Of a DNA stretch of 64,000 bases, positions 9,032-17,490 are shown one piece after another. Numbering within the stretch: the first letter of the stretch is position 1; each line of letters opens with the position of its first letter. Origin of the DNA: Paenibacillus sp. ACRRX (GTDB lineage Bacteria; Bacillota; Bacilli; Paenibacillales; Paenibacillaceae). Both the position numbers and the translations under genes were made by a program. The stretch lies in assembly GCF_022346885.1 (NCBI RefSeq), contig NZ_JAKRNK010000008.1:186001-250000 (forward strand), in the 5' to 3' direction. Below the pieces are notes generated by a model. The model was not told where the DNA came from and did no database searches. It worked only from the letters and a program-made list of their open reading frames with translations.

Positions 9032-10252
9032 ATGAAATCACAGCGTCAGCCAAGAAAGACCAACCACGCTAACAAATCCACTGCCCAACGGCAGCCTAAG
9101 CATGGATCAAACACATATACAGCATCATCGAACTCTAACGCTAAGAGCAAGTTTGATTACGCAGCAGCACCTTCGAGGAACGATCGCTCATCTGCCCAAC
9201 AATCTGCTGGGGCTCCTGGCAAGCAAGCCCATTCCTCTGCCAGACACACAGCCGCCAACAAGGGTGCACGGTCTGCTTTTGAATATTCGACTAAGCCAGT
9301 TCCAGCTTCTGCCTCCAAGCATAAAGCAGACAACAAGCGCCAAGATAAACCTGCCACGGCACCTATAAAGTCAAAGTCCTATGAAGTCAAGCAGCAAGGC
9401 GAACTTCTTGCTTTCCTGTTGGAACAGATGTCCGGTTCTGGACGCAACGCCGTCAAGGCGATGCTTGCGCGTGGTCAAATAGCGGTTAACGGTCGGGTAA
9501 CCAAGGCCTACAACTACAACCTTGAGCCCGGGCAGACCGTTATCGTCCGTATAGGCCGCGCCCCAGAAGAAGTGCCAATGATTGGCTTGCGCATCATCCA
9601 TGAAGATGATGATGTCCTTATTATTCATAAGGATGCTGGTTTGTTGTCCATTTCTTCGCATAATGACTTTCCAGGTGATGAAGTGACGGCTTACCGCCAG
9701 CTGATGGCTCATGTTCGCAAATCAGGCTCAAACAACCGAGTATTTGTTGTACATCGGCTTGATCGCGATACGTCGGGGGTTATGATGTTTGCAAAAAGCG
9801 AACATGTACAGCAGACGCTGCAGCAATCGTGGCAGGATACGGTTCAAGAGCGTACCTATATTGCGCTTGTAGAAGGCGCTGTAAAGAAGCCTGAGGGTAC
9901 TGTAAAATCATGGCTCAAAGAAACCAAAACGCTTAAAATGTACTCCAGTCCATTCGCGAATGATGGCCAGCTAGCGATTACGCATTACAAATCACTGCAA
10001 ACGAATCGCCATTATTCTCTATTAGAGGTAAACCTGGAAACCGGCCGCAAAAATCAGATCCGTGTCCATATGCATGATATCGGGCATCCAATTGTAGGCG
10101 ATAAGAAATATGGCGCCAAGTCCAAAACCATTGGACGTCTTGGACTACATGCTCGCGTCTTGGCGTTTAAGCATCCGACTTCAGGCAAGCTGATGCGCTT
10201 TGAGACAGATATCCCTAAAACATTTACCAATCTGTTTCGTGAAGAACGGTAA
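9032..10252 (+). CDS. RluA-family RNA pseudouridine synthase with S4 domain
   Basis: A 406-residue enzyme that isomerises uridine in RNA. The first 115 or so residues are a basic, Ser/Ala/Asn/Gln-rich low-complexity tail not typical of the family. An S4 RNA-binding domain follows (VKAMLARGQIAVNGR). The catalytic domain carries HRLDRDTSG with the invariant aspartate, and the later motif GRKNQIRVHMHDIGHPIVGDKKYG. The ATG at 9014 was passed over because GAGGAG at 9016-9021 suits the ATG at 9032. Target site (23S rRNA or another RNA) cannot be decided from sequence. It ends in a strong bidirectional terminator. Confidence 0.9.
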   Translation: MKSQRQPRKTNHANKSTAQRQPKHGSNTYTASSNSNAKSKFDYAAAPSRNDRSSAQQSAGAPGKQAHSSARHTAANKGARSAFEYSTKPVPASASKHKADNKRQDKPATAPIKSKSYEVKQQGELLAFLLEQMSGSGRNAVKAMLARGQIAVNGRVTKAYNYNLEPGQTVIVRIGRAPEEVPMIGLRIIHEDDDVLIIHKDAGLLSISSHNDFPGDEVTAYRQLMAHVRKSGSNNRVFVVHRLDRDTSGVMMFAKSEHVQQTLQQSWQDTVQERTYIALVEGAVKKPEGTVKSWLKETKTLKMYSSPFANDGQLAITHYKSLQTNRHYSLLEVNLETGRKNQIRVHMHDIGHPIVGDKKYGAKSKTIGRLGLHARVLAFKHPTSGKLMRFETDIPKTFTNLFREER

Positions 10253-10269
10253 TTCATAAGCGTATAATT

Positions 10270-10306
10270 GAAATAAGCCTGGCAGTTCACCTGCCAGGCT
10301 TATTTC
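10270..10306. terminator. Bidirectional terminator between the pseudouridine synthase and helD
   Basis: A perfect 16-base inverted repeat, GAAATAAGCCTGGCAG at 10270-10285 against CTGCCAGGCTTATTTC at 10291-10306, with a five-base loop. The AT-rich lower stem gives a T-rich tail on both strands. Confidence 0.8.
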
Positions 10307-10408
10307 TAGCTCGAATTCTTCGTAAGATCATCTTAAACCAAACTATAACACCAAACGCAATCGTTAATATGCATCATATCCCACTCGCAGAAGCCTAACA
10401 GTTCACTA

Positions 10409-12766
10409 CTAATTTCCTTCTACGTGTACGTAGCTGTCTTCACCAACTTCATTAATAAATGGGCTTCGCTCCCCCGTATAATACATGTAGAGTTCATGCA
10501 TGGCACGGGTACATGCGGTATAGAACAGTTTTCGTTCTCCTTCTTGGGCGTAATGTTCAGCGGATGTGTTATATACAAGCACAGCATCGAACTCCACACC
10601 CTTAGCCAAATACGAAGGGATAACCAGCGTCCCGCGCTCAAAAGAAGCTGTGTTCTTGCCGATGAGTCGAAGCTGAACCAGATCCTTCAGCGCCGCATGC
10701 GCACGTTCACTTTCAGCAGCCGTCTTGCAGATAACGGCGATAGACTGGTACCCTTCCGCTTGAAGTGATTGAATACGCTGAGCTATATTCTTTATTAGTG
10801 CTGCTTCATCGGGTACCTTCATTAAGGTCGGCTTCACACCGTTCCGATTAAACGGCTGGATCACCTCGCCGCCTTTAATCAACTGCCGCGTGAATTCGAC
10901 GATCTGCCTTGTTGATCGATAGCTCTGCGTTAATACAAAGGTCTCTGTCTCGCCATCGTCATAATGCTCCTTGATCGCTTGCAACCCACTACCTGAACCT
11001 GCATGCGTAAAGATGGCTTGGTTCAAGTCGCCAAGCACTGTCATCCGGCTGCGCGGGAACATACGCTTCACAAAGAAGTATTGATAAGGCGAGTAATCCT
11101 GTCCTTCGTCAATAAAGACATGGCGGATTGACGTATTGACGTGTACACCTTCAATTCGCCCTTGAAGATCAAGATAAGGCGTTGTATCCTCATAGAGCAG
11201 AATACCAGCATACAGACGTTCTGTCGTCATCCGGGTAATACCCGCCCACTCATTTGGCAGCTTTGACTGCAAAGAAGCGGCTATACGAGTATTCTCGAAC
11301 AACTGCATGTAAATGCCTTGCAAATCGATAAACATCAATTTTTTAACCATATTTCGCAGCGGTTTTAACGCATCCTGAACAATCTTAATCGCCATCAGTT
11401 CCTGTTCACGATCAAAATCATCAAAGGTATCCTCTTCAGGCGTACTTCCGCGTCTGCGTCGAAGTTCTTGATGCGCCCACAAGTAGTCCTCTTTTTCCAG
11501 CAGCTCCATCTGTTCTTCTACCCATGGTTTTTGAGTCTGCGTTCGAGAATATGCCTTTAACTGTTTGAGTATCCAATCCTTCAGCATATCCACCCGATTC
11601 GGAATTGAAATCGCCTGACTATACGAATAGAACAGCTCACATAATCGTTCAGCAGAAACAATCACATCATCATGGAAGTAAATAGACTTAAATATCATAC
11701 CTTCTCGCCCCAAATACTCCACATATCGTTCGATCGTCTCCATAAAACTGACGGAAGATTTATAACTGACAGCAGCCATTCGCACACCGTAAGCAGCATC
11801 ATCTCTGGCTGAATGCTCATATTCCAGCAAATCAATCGGATCTTCCACTGCAAAGAAGGGACTTAAGCGGTGATCCAAAAACTCCTGATAAGTAACCTGC
11901 TGCATATTTTCCTCACCAAGCTCTGGCAGCACCGTTGATACATAATGGTTAAACATCGGGTTAGGGGAAAATAACACAATTTGTTCCGCACTGAGCGTCT
12001 GACGATAACGATACAGGAGATAAGCAACACGCTGCAATGCAGCCGAAGTCTTACCACTACCCGCTGCACCTTGCACGACAAGCAGTCTGCTGTGTTCATT
12101 GCGAATAATGCGATTCTGCTCACTTTGGATCGTAGCTACGATACTCTTCATTTGAGAGTCTGCCTGTTTCCCCAACACTTCTTTAAGCAGTTCGTCGCCA
12201 ATTGTCACACCCGTATCAAACATGCTGCTGATGCGACCATTACGAATAATAAACTGCCGTTTTAATTGCATCTCACCATCAATTGCTCCACCAGGCGTCT
12301 CGTATTTGGCTGGGCCTGGCGGGTAATCGTAATACAAGCTGGATACTGGTGCTCGCCAATCATAAATTAGGAACTCCATTCCACTCTTATCTAATAATGA
12401 AGCAATGCCAAGGTACACCTTATCCGCACCTGGCTCGCCCGTCTCCTTAAAATCAATGCGGCCGAAATAAGGCGACTGCTCCAGCCTTGCCAATGTCTTC
12501 ATCTGCTTTTGCGCATGACGATGGCTCCGTTCCCGCTCGGACATCAGCTCGGCTTGCTGCTTAATGCTCGCTGCCGTCTCAGCGGCTTCATCACCGTCCT
12601 CAAAGTTAACGGTTACGTCGTCCCAGAACGTCTTTCGGATGTCTACGATATCCGTTCTCACGTCACTTACTTGATGCCCCAGAACTTCAATACGATCATG
12701 GATTTCAGCCACAATACGATTGACGCGTTCCTGCTCGTTCAGCCACTCTTGATTGTCTGTACTCAT
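10409..12766 (-). CDS. helD: HelD-type RNA polymerase recycling ATPase (UvrD-like helicase)
   Basis: A 785-residue protein of the HelD family. HelD releases stalled RNA polymerase from DNA and nucleic acid using ATP. The N-terminal 90 or so residues are predicted coiled coil, which in HelD reaches into the polymerase secondary channel. Walker A is VQGAAGSGKTSAALQR at about 231-246, and Walker B is IDEGQDYSPYQ near residue 540. Late motifs include TQSYRSTRQIVEF and FYTACTRAMHELYMYYTG. Length and architecture match B. subtilis HelD (about 770 residues). The start has AAGGGAG upstream. The promoter region overlaps that of a probable small RNA on the other strand. Confidence 0.9.
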   Translation of the reverse strand: MSTDNQEWLNEQERVNRIVAEIHDRIEVLGHQVSDVRTDIVDIRKTFWDDVTVNFEDGDEAAETAASIKQQAELMSERERSHRHAQKQMKTLARLEQSPYFGRIDFKETGEPGADKVYLGIASLLDKSGMEFLIYDWRAPVSSLYYDYPPGPAKYETPGGAIDGEMQLKRQFIIRNGRISSMFDTGVTIGDELLKEVLGKQADSQMKSIVATIQSEQNRIIRNEHSRLLVVQGAAGSGKTSAALQRVAYLLYRYRQTLSAEQIVLFSPNPMFNHYVSTVLPELGEENMQQVTYQEFLDHRLSPFFAVEDPIDLLEYEHSARDDAAYGVRMAAVSYKSSVSFMETIERYVEYLGREGMIFKSIYFHDDVIVSAERLCELFYSYSQAISIPNRVDMLKDWILKQLKAYSRTQTQKPWVEEQMELLEKEDYLWAHQELRRRRGSTPEEDTFDDFDREQELMAIKIVQDALKPLRNMVKKLMFIDLQGIYMQLFENTRIAASLQSKLPNEWAGITRMTTERLYAGILLYEDTTPYLDLQGRIEGVHVNTSIRHVFIDEGQDYSPYQYFFVKRMFPRSRMTVLGDLNQAIFTHAGSGSGLQAIKEHYDDGETETFVLTQSYRSTRQIVEFTRQLIKGGEVIQPFNRNGVKPTLMKVPDEAALIKNIAQRIQSLQAEGYQSIAVICKTAAESERAHAALKDLVQLRLIGKNTASFERGTLVIPSYLAKGVEFDAVLVYNTSAEHYAQEGERKLFYTACTRAMHELYMYYTGERSPFINEVGEDSYVHVEGN

Positions 12767-12802
12767 GTCACCGCTCCCTTTATGTTAATAATTACATACT
12801 GT

Positions 12803-12831
12803 TTGACAAAGCATTATTTCTGTGGTAATCT
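12803..12831 (+). promoter_or_regulatory. Strong sigma-A promoter for a probable small RNA
   Basis: TTGACA at 12803-12808, an exact 17-base spacer and TAATCT at 12826-12831. It fires rightward, away from helD, into a region without a gene. Confidence 0.7.
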
Positions 12832-12837
12832 ATTATT

Positions 12838-12991
12838 AGATAATAATGCTTAAATCACTCAACAATAGACAATAAGTACTCCCATCTTAGCATATGAGTG
12901 GGCTAGCTTCAAGCTATTGTTAGCATTTCCCAGATGAATTAAGACATCGTTTATTAATAACAGGCGAAGACTTTATGTCTTCGCTTTTTTT
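12838..12991 (+). ncRNA. Probable small structured RNA between helD and trpEG
   Basis: A near-consensus promoter ends at 12831 and a textbook terminator lies at 12964-12991, so a transcript of about 150 bases is expected. It has no plausible gene; the two nine-codon frames inside lack ribosome binding sites. AATGCT at 12845-12850 can pair with AGCATT at 12922-12927, and AACAATAG at 12861-12868 with CTATTGTT at 12914-12921. This gives a closed stem with a ten-base bulge and a large apical region. I do not recognise an Rfam family; it lacks tmRNA, SRP RNA or T-box hallmarks. A 6S-like RNA or an attenuated leader of trpEG are alternatives. Confidence 0.5.
12964..12991 (+). terminator. Terminator of the probable small RNA
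   Basis: GCGAAGAC at 12964-12971 pairs with GTCTTCGC at 12977-12984 around TTTAT and is followed by seven T. The T run is on the plus strand only, so it cannot serve helD. Confidence 0.85.
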
Positions 12992-13012
12992 GATGTTCGG
13001 AACAGCTTTCCT

Positions 13013-13041
13013 TTGACGAACTCGACCTTTTTCATTACAAT
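13013..13041 (+). promoter_or_regulatory. Promoter of trpEG
   Basis: TTGACG at 13013-13018, a 17-base spacer and TACAAT at 13036-13041. It predicts a leader of about 215 bases before the trpEG start codon. Confidence 0.7.
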
Positions 13042-13135
13042 GAGATAAATCTTAGTATAGAAAGCTAAGACAGGCATGAAAGCGAGCGAATTCGGCAGTT
13101 GACTGTACGATGTGCAAGCCGTTCATGCAGGATAC

Positions 13136-13189
13136 CAGTTGAGCAGAGTAGAGCAGAGAGAACGTTGAGATGAGTTGAGTCGAGCAAAG
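13136..13189 (+). promoter_or_regulatory. TRAP-like triplet array in the trpEG leader
   Basis: Ten NAG triplets and one AAC occur in register: CAG 13136, GAG 13141, 13146, 13151 and 13156, AAC 13161, GAG 13167, 13172, 13177 and 13182, AAG 13187 (first base of each). Spacers are two bases everywhere except three between AAC and the next GAG. TRAP is an 11-subunit ring that binds eleven (G/U)AG triplets spaced by 2-3 bases, so count and spacing both fit. The array lies 73 bases upstream of the start codon of a tryptophan gene. Binding by TRAP is inferred from pattern; no mtrB gene is in the window. Confidence 0.65.
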
Positions 13190-13228
13190 TTATATATTTA
13201 TCTACGCTAGGGGATTCTTCTTCTCAGC

Positions 13229-13258
13229 TCTCTTCTCCACATTTTAAGGAGGAAGAGA
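13229..13258 (+). promoter_or_regulatory. Hairpin that can hide the trpEG ribosome binding site
   Basis: TCTCTTCTCC at 13229-13238 can form ten base pairs with GGAGGAAGAGA at 13248-13258, leaving G13252 bulged and a nine-base loop. The right arm contains the ribosome binding site AAGGAGGA. The same CU-rich stretch (about 13216-13231) can instead pair with the triplet array around 13150-13162. The two folds exclude each other, as in the trpE leader of B. subtilis. Confidence 0.6.
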
Positions 13259-13261
13259 CAG

Positions 13262-15436
13262 ATGAGCATTCACTTTCCATTATCCGCACAGCAACACAAT
13301 TATGTTACCCACGGCGGCGTTCACGTTACCCGTCATTTAATTCCGACTGAAATTGAGGCATCCATCACAAGAATAGTGTCTCGGATCGATCAGGTTCGAG
13401 GTGCTTTGTTTACGAGTGGTTATGAATATCCCGGACGTTATTCGCGTTGGGATATCGGATTTACTGATCCACCACTGGAACTGCGTGCCTCTGGCAAGCA
13501 GTTTGAATGTCGTGCGCTTAATGCACGCGGTTGTGTACTCCTTGACATCATTCGCCCTCACCTTGAACGGACATCTGAACTAACAATTAAATCAAATACC
13601 GATAGCACCATTCTCGGCACTATGGAATCGGCTGAGGAAGTTGTATTTGAAGAAGAACGGACACGCCAGCCCTCCATCTTCATGCTGATGCGTCTCTTCA
13701 AAGACATATTTCACTCGCCTGAAGACTCCCACCTTGGCTTATATGGTGCCTTTGGATACGATCTTGTGTTTCAATTTGAGTCTTTGCGCTTAAAACATAC
13801 ACGTTCCGACACCCATACAGACCTTGTACTTTACGTGCCCGATGAGATTGTTATCGTCGATCGACATATCGGCCAGGCCTATACGCTTTATTATGATTTC
13901 GCATTTGAGGGGCTCACAACACAGGATATGGAACGAGCAATTGCCAATGATATCACTGGTACAGATGCTCACATTCCCTCACCACAGCCTTACCAGCCAG
14001 GAAAATACGGGCAACTCGTCGAAGAAGCTGTCCATGAATTCCGAGCGGGCAACTTGTTTGAAGTGGTGCCCTCCCATACGCTCGTTGAGCCTTATCATGA
14101 CAAACCTTCCGAAGTATTTAAACGGTTAAATGCGATTAACCCCAGTCCTTACGGATTTTTTATCCATCTGGGACATGAGCATCTGGTTGGATCATCACCC
14201 GAAATGTACGTGCGCGTAGAAGGAAATCGGGTTGAAACTTGCCCGATCTCCGGTACGATTAAGCGTGGTATATCTCCGCTAGAAGATGCGGAGCAGATTC
14301 GTACCTTGCTTAATTCCAAGAAGGACGAAGCGGAGCTAACGATGTGCTCAGATGTAGATCGGAACGATAAGTCACGGATTTGTGTTCCTGGCAGTGTCAA
14401 CGTAATTGGCCGACGCCAGCTGGAAATGTACTCCCATTTGATCCATACCGTAGATCATATTGAAGGCAGACTATTGCCGGAATTTGATGCCTTAGATGCG
14501 TTTATGACACATATGTGGGCGGTTACAGTTACAGGCGCTCCCAAGCGTGCCGCGATCCAATGGATCGAAGACCACGAAGCAGACGCGCGCGGCTGGTACG
14601 GCGGTGCTGTCGGCATGTACACGTTTAACGGCAATCTGAATACGGGTCTGACACTCCGTACCATTAGGATGAGTCACGGTGTTGCCCAAGTGCGGGTAGG
14701 AGCTACCCTGCTGTATGATTCCATCCCTGAAGAAGAAGAACAAGAAACACTTGTAAAAGGTGCTGCCCTCATTCAGGCTATCCGCGGTACTACAAAAGTG
14801 AAAAATGCTGAACAAGAGGACAATTTAACGGGTGTTGGACAGCGTATTTTGTTTGTTGACCACGAAGATTCCTTTGTCCATACGCTCGCCAGCTATTTCA
14901 GGCAAACAGGCGCTGAAGTCATAACGGTCAGAACCAAACACGCGCAGCAGCTGCTTCGTCAAAATAATACCTTTGATCTTGTTGTCCTGTCGCCAGGACC
15001 TGGGACACCGAGCGACTTTGATCTTCACACGACAATACAGTTGTGCGCGGATCGCCTGCTGCCGATATTTGGCGTTTGCTTAGGCTTGCAAGGGATTGTC
15101 GAATACTTTGGCGGTCAACTAGGTGTTCTGGACTATCCACAGCACGGTAAACCGGCATGCCTGTCTATTACGCAGCGTACTCCGCTCTGGGATGGGCTGC
15201 CGTCCAGCTTTAAGATTGGCCGCTACCATTCACTGTACGCCGCACAAGTACCTGAGTGTTTGCAGGCTACTGCCATGGCCGATGACGGAGTTGTGATGGC
15301 AGTGGAGCACAAGGAGCTGCCCATCGCGGCCGTCCAATTCCATCCGGAATCTATTTTGACCATGTCTGGTGCCGCGGGGCATAGGATCGTGTCAAACGTA
15401 ATGGCGATGCGCCGCACAGCAGTACAGGCGAACTAA
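13262..15436 (+). CDS. trpE(G): Anthranilate synthase, TrpE-TrpG fusion
   Basis: A 724-residue fused enzyme that makes anthranilate from chorismate and glutamine, the first step to tryptophan. Residues 1 to about 510 are the chorismate-using TrpE part, with CPISGTIKRG, SKKDEAELTMCSDVDRNDKSR, AVTVTGAPKRAA and the GGAVG loop. After a short linker, residues from about 525 are a class I glutamine amidotransferase with LSPGPGTPSD, nucleophile in GVCLGLQG and QFHPES. The overall sequence resembles the rhizobial TrpE(G) fusion, including its N-terminal EYPGRYSRWD and LVLYVPDEIVIVD segments. PabAB is less likely because of these. No other trp gene is adjacent. Expression is probably controlled through the leader described at 13136-13258. 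Confidence 0.9.
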   Translation: MSIHFPLSAQQHNYVTHGGVHVTRHLIPTEIEASITRIVSRIDQVRGALFTSGYEYPGRYSRWDIGFTDPPLELRASGKQFECRALNARGCVLLDIIRPHLERTSELTIKSNTDSTILGTMESAEEVVFEEERTRQPSIFMLMRLFKDIFHSPEDSHLGLYGAFGYDLVFQFESLRLKHTRSDTHTDLVLYVPDEIVIVDRHIGQAYTLYYDFAFEGLTTQDMERAIANDITGTDAHIPSPQPYQPGKYGQLVEEAVHEFRAGNLFEVVPSHTLVEPYHDKPSEVFKRLNAINPSPYGFFIHLGHEHLVGSSPEMYVRVEGNRVETCPISGTIKRGISPLEDAEQIRTLLNSKKDEAELTMCSDVDRNDKSRICVPGSVNVIGRRQLEMYSHLIHTVDHIEGRLLPEFDALDAFMTHMWAVTVTGAPKRAAIQWIEDHEADARGWYGGAVGMYTFNGNLNTGLTLRTIRMSHGVAQVRVGATLLYDSIPEEEEQETLVKGAALIQAIRGTTKVKNAEQEDNLTGVGQRILFVDHEDSFVHTLASYFRQTGAEVITVRTKHAQQLLRQNNTFDLVVLSPGPGTPSDFDLHTTIQLCADRLLPIFGVCLGLQGIVEYFGGQLGVLDYPQHGKPACLSITQRTPLWDGLPSSFKIGRYHSLYAAQVPECLQATAMADDGVVMAVEHKELPIAAVQFHPESILTMSGAAGHRIVSNVMAMRRTAVQAN

Positions 15437-15512
15437 GTCACACAGACGGACACAAAGCACAACTATCAGCATGTAAGATCATTTAAGATAAACCGTAAAA
15501 ACTAGCAAAAGG

Positions 15513-15557
15513 AAACACAAAAGAGCGGGTCTGCCCCGTTTTCTTTTGTGTTTCTTT
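15513..15557 (+). terminator. Terminator after trpEG
   Basis: AAACACAAAAGA near 15513 pairs with TCTTTTGTGTTT at 15542-15553, with inner CGGG and CCCG pairing, followed by CTTTT. Confidence 0.75.
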
Positions 15558-15725
15558 TACTCCTTTTTATTGATAGCTGAAAGAGAAATTAATGCTGTAC
15601 TCCCGAGTGCGCGTACCTTGCTTATTTATCCAGCCTCACCATTGCTTTATAATAATCTTATGGACAAGTTTCAATCCAGAAAAGGATAATGTTCCATCAA
15701 TTGATCTACCTATGGAGGGTATAAT

Positions 15726-16151
15726 ATGGATTCAGCAAACAGCAAGATAACCGTACTATACGAAGCTCCCCAACCTGAAGAATACTTACAATTAAGAGCA
15801 CAGACTGGACTTAGCCTCAAATCGCTTGATGGAGCAAAAATCGGATTAGCCAACTCCATTTTTGCTGTTATTTTACGCCAAGAGGACAAGCTAATCGGGA
15901 TGGGAAGAATAATTGGAGACGGCGGCTGCTTTTATCAAGTAGTAGACATTGCAGTTGATCCTGCGCAGCAAGGCCAAGGATTAGGTAAGCTGATTATGAA
16001 CGAAATAACGACATATTTGGACATCCATGCACCTAAAGGCGCATATATCAGTCTACTCGCTGATGTTCCAGCCGACCAACTGTATAAGCAATTTGGCTTT
16101 GACTATACGCAACCAAAGTCTTTAGGGATGTATAGACTCATCGCATTATAA
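15726..16151 (+). CDS. GNAT family N-acetyltransferase
   Basis: A 141-residue single-domain acetyltransferase that would move an acetyl group from acetyl-CoA to an amine. The CoA-binding motif A is VDIAVDPAQQGQGLGKLIM at about residues 77-95, and the C-terminal YKQFGFDY segment is typical of the fold. The start has GGAGGG with good spacing. It is a solitary gene. The substrate cannot be inferred. Confidence 0.85.
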   Translation: MDSANSKITVLYEAPQPEEYLQLRAQTGLSLKSLDGAKIGLANSIFAVILRQEDKLIGMGRIIGDGGCFYQVVDIAVDPAQQGQGLGKLIMNEITTYLDIHAPKGAYISLLADVPADQLYKQFGFDYTQPKSLGMYRLIAL

Positions 16152-16253
16152 GGCGGCTGACTGATAGCCGCTTTCCTTAAGTGCACTGCACAACCATCCC
16201 ATTTAAGCTATAATAGTCTAATGAATCTACTAGTATCAAAGGAGAGCGATCAT

Positions 16254-16508
16254 ATGGCTTACTTTGCAGCAGTATTGGACATGAAAGACGAATCCAAAAA
16301 CTTGACGTTCCGTCCGCATCATTTAGAGTACTTAGCTACGCTCAGCGAACAAGGAAAAGTACACTTAAAAGGTCCATTTAAAGACGGTTCCGGCGGCATG
16401 GTGATCTACATAGCAGATTCGCTAGAAGAAGCTCAGCAGCTTGCCGAGAACGATCCTTATGTAGTTGAAGGTGTACGCAGTCTGCATCTCCGAGAATGGG
16501 GCATTTAA
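16254..16508 (+). CDS. YCII-related domain protein
   Basis: An 84-residue protein of the YCII family, small ferredoxin-like-fold proteins of largely unknown role. Typical features are the conserved LSEQGKVHLKGPF stretch, the EAQQLAENDPYV segment and the C-terminal HLREWGI. A longer frame begins at 16221, but AAAGGAGAG at 16238-16246 points to the ATG at 16254. A TATAAT at 16210-16215 is a likely -10 element. It ends in a terminator and stands alone. Confidence 0.85.
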   Translation: MAYFAAVLDMKDESKNLTFRPHHLEYLATLSEQGKVHLKGPFKDGSGGMVIYIADSLEEAQQLAENDPYVVEGVRSLHLREWGI

Positions 16509-16517
16509 CATGAACGC

Positions 16518-16547
16518 AAAGAGGACCGTTTAGCGGTCCTCTTTTAT
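16518..16547 (+). terminator. Terminator after the YCII gene
   Basis: AAAGAGGACCG at 16518-16528 pairs with CGGTCCTCTTT at 16534-16544, followed by T-rich sequence. Confidence 0.85.
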
Positions 16548-16590
16548 TTATGACAGATAGCATTGGGCTAGTACAGTACTAAAAAGTCCT

Positions 16591-17385
16591 TTAATTAGAA
16601 ACCTTTGTAATGACCGTATAGGCGTTTGCGTGAGAAAAGCTGAGCTTTTCAGCCAGGCGCATCGATGATTTGTTGTCTATATTACATTCCCAACGCGGCA
16701 TTAGACCTTGACGCCAACTATGCTGTATGAATGCCGCTGCAGCAATACGACCTAGACCTAGTCCACGGAATTCCGGATGTGTCGCAATATCTACTTCTAC
16801 ATAGGGATGTCCAAGGAAGATTGCCGTACATTCGCATACGATTCGTTCCTCGTAAGTAATAACATACCCGAAGCCTTTTCGTAAAAATCGTGTGACAGAA
16901 CCCCAATACTCTTCGTAATAAGCAGCCTTAAACATCAAGCTCTCTTGTATCGTCTCCGGTGTTATACGCTTAAGCCCAAAACCTGCCTCCACATATGCGG
17001 GAGGAAATGAGTCCAGCTTGTGACGCAGCACATAAGAGGCTCTGCGGTGCCTTTCGCCGTTATCCCCCATCATATCGGTCAGCACCCGCTCCCATTCCGG
17101 TGATGAAACAAACACTGAAAAACGCTTGTTGGAATCTCGATATCGGTACGTATAAAGGCTGTTCAGCCATGCATACACATGGTGATCTGCCGCATTCCCC
17201 AATACAGCAAATAAACCGCTCTTTGTACCAATTACCGCCGTTGTTGGATTTAAGTTGTCATTTACCCAGACCGAACCTTCAATATTGTCATGCAGCACGG
17301 CATGTACGAGAGAAGGAACATACGTCATCTGTTCAATTAGAGGCTGCAAGAGCCGGTGAAGCGGCTTGGCGTCCAACAAAATCAT
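16591..17385 (-). CDS. GNAT family N-acetyltransferase, two-part
   Basis: A 264-residue protein with a poorly conserved N-terminal half and a C-terminal GNAT fold. The CoA motif is VDIATHPEFRGLGLGRIAAAAF at about residues 200-221, and WECNIDNKSSMRLAEKLSFS is the usual C-terminal signature. The arrangement fits the PF12746-type GNAT proteins of Firmicutes. The start at 17385 is preceded by GGGGAG; an upstream in-frame start at 17409 is less well placed. It is divergent from the tautomerase-like gene at 17491. The substrate is unknown. Confidence 0.8.
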   Translation of the reverse strand: MILLDAKPLHRLLQPLIEQMTYVPSLVHAVLHDNIEGSVWVNDNLNPTTAVIGTKSGLFAVLGNAADHHVYAWLNSLYTYRYRDSNKRFSVFVSSPEWERVLTDMMGDNGERHRRASYVLRHKLDSFPPAYVEAGFGLKRITPETIQESLMFKAAYYEEYWGSVTRFLRKGFGYVITYEERIVCECTAIFLGHPYVEVDIATHPEFRGLGLGRIAAAAFIQHSWRQGLMPRWECNIDNKSSMRLAEKLSFSHANAYTVITKVSN

Positions 17386-17436
17386 GATGACTCCCCTTTT
17401 TATGAGCAAAATATGGAAACTTTTTATATGAATTAT

Positions 17437-17442
17437 TATAAT
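17437..17442 (+). promoter_or_regulatory. -10 element of the tautomerase-like gene
   Basis: A consensus TATAAT 49 bases before the start codon. No good -35 hexamer is visible 17 bases upstream. Confidence 0.4.
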
Positions 17443-17490
17443 GTATTTTATAGTCTATCACCACTTCATATACAGGGGGCTCATTACCTG

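Noticed and set aside
12838-13261. T-box leader or Trp-rich leader peptide before trpEG
   Set aside because: The T-box core sequence is absent, and no short frame with consecutive Trp codons and a ribosome binding site was found.
13262-15436. Aminodeoxychorismate synthase PabAB as an alternative for the fused chorismate enzyme
   Set aside because: The N-terminal segment and linker follow the TrpE(G) pattern, and no folate gene is next to it.
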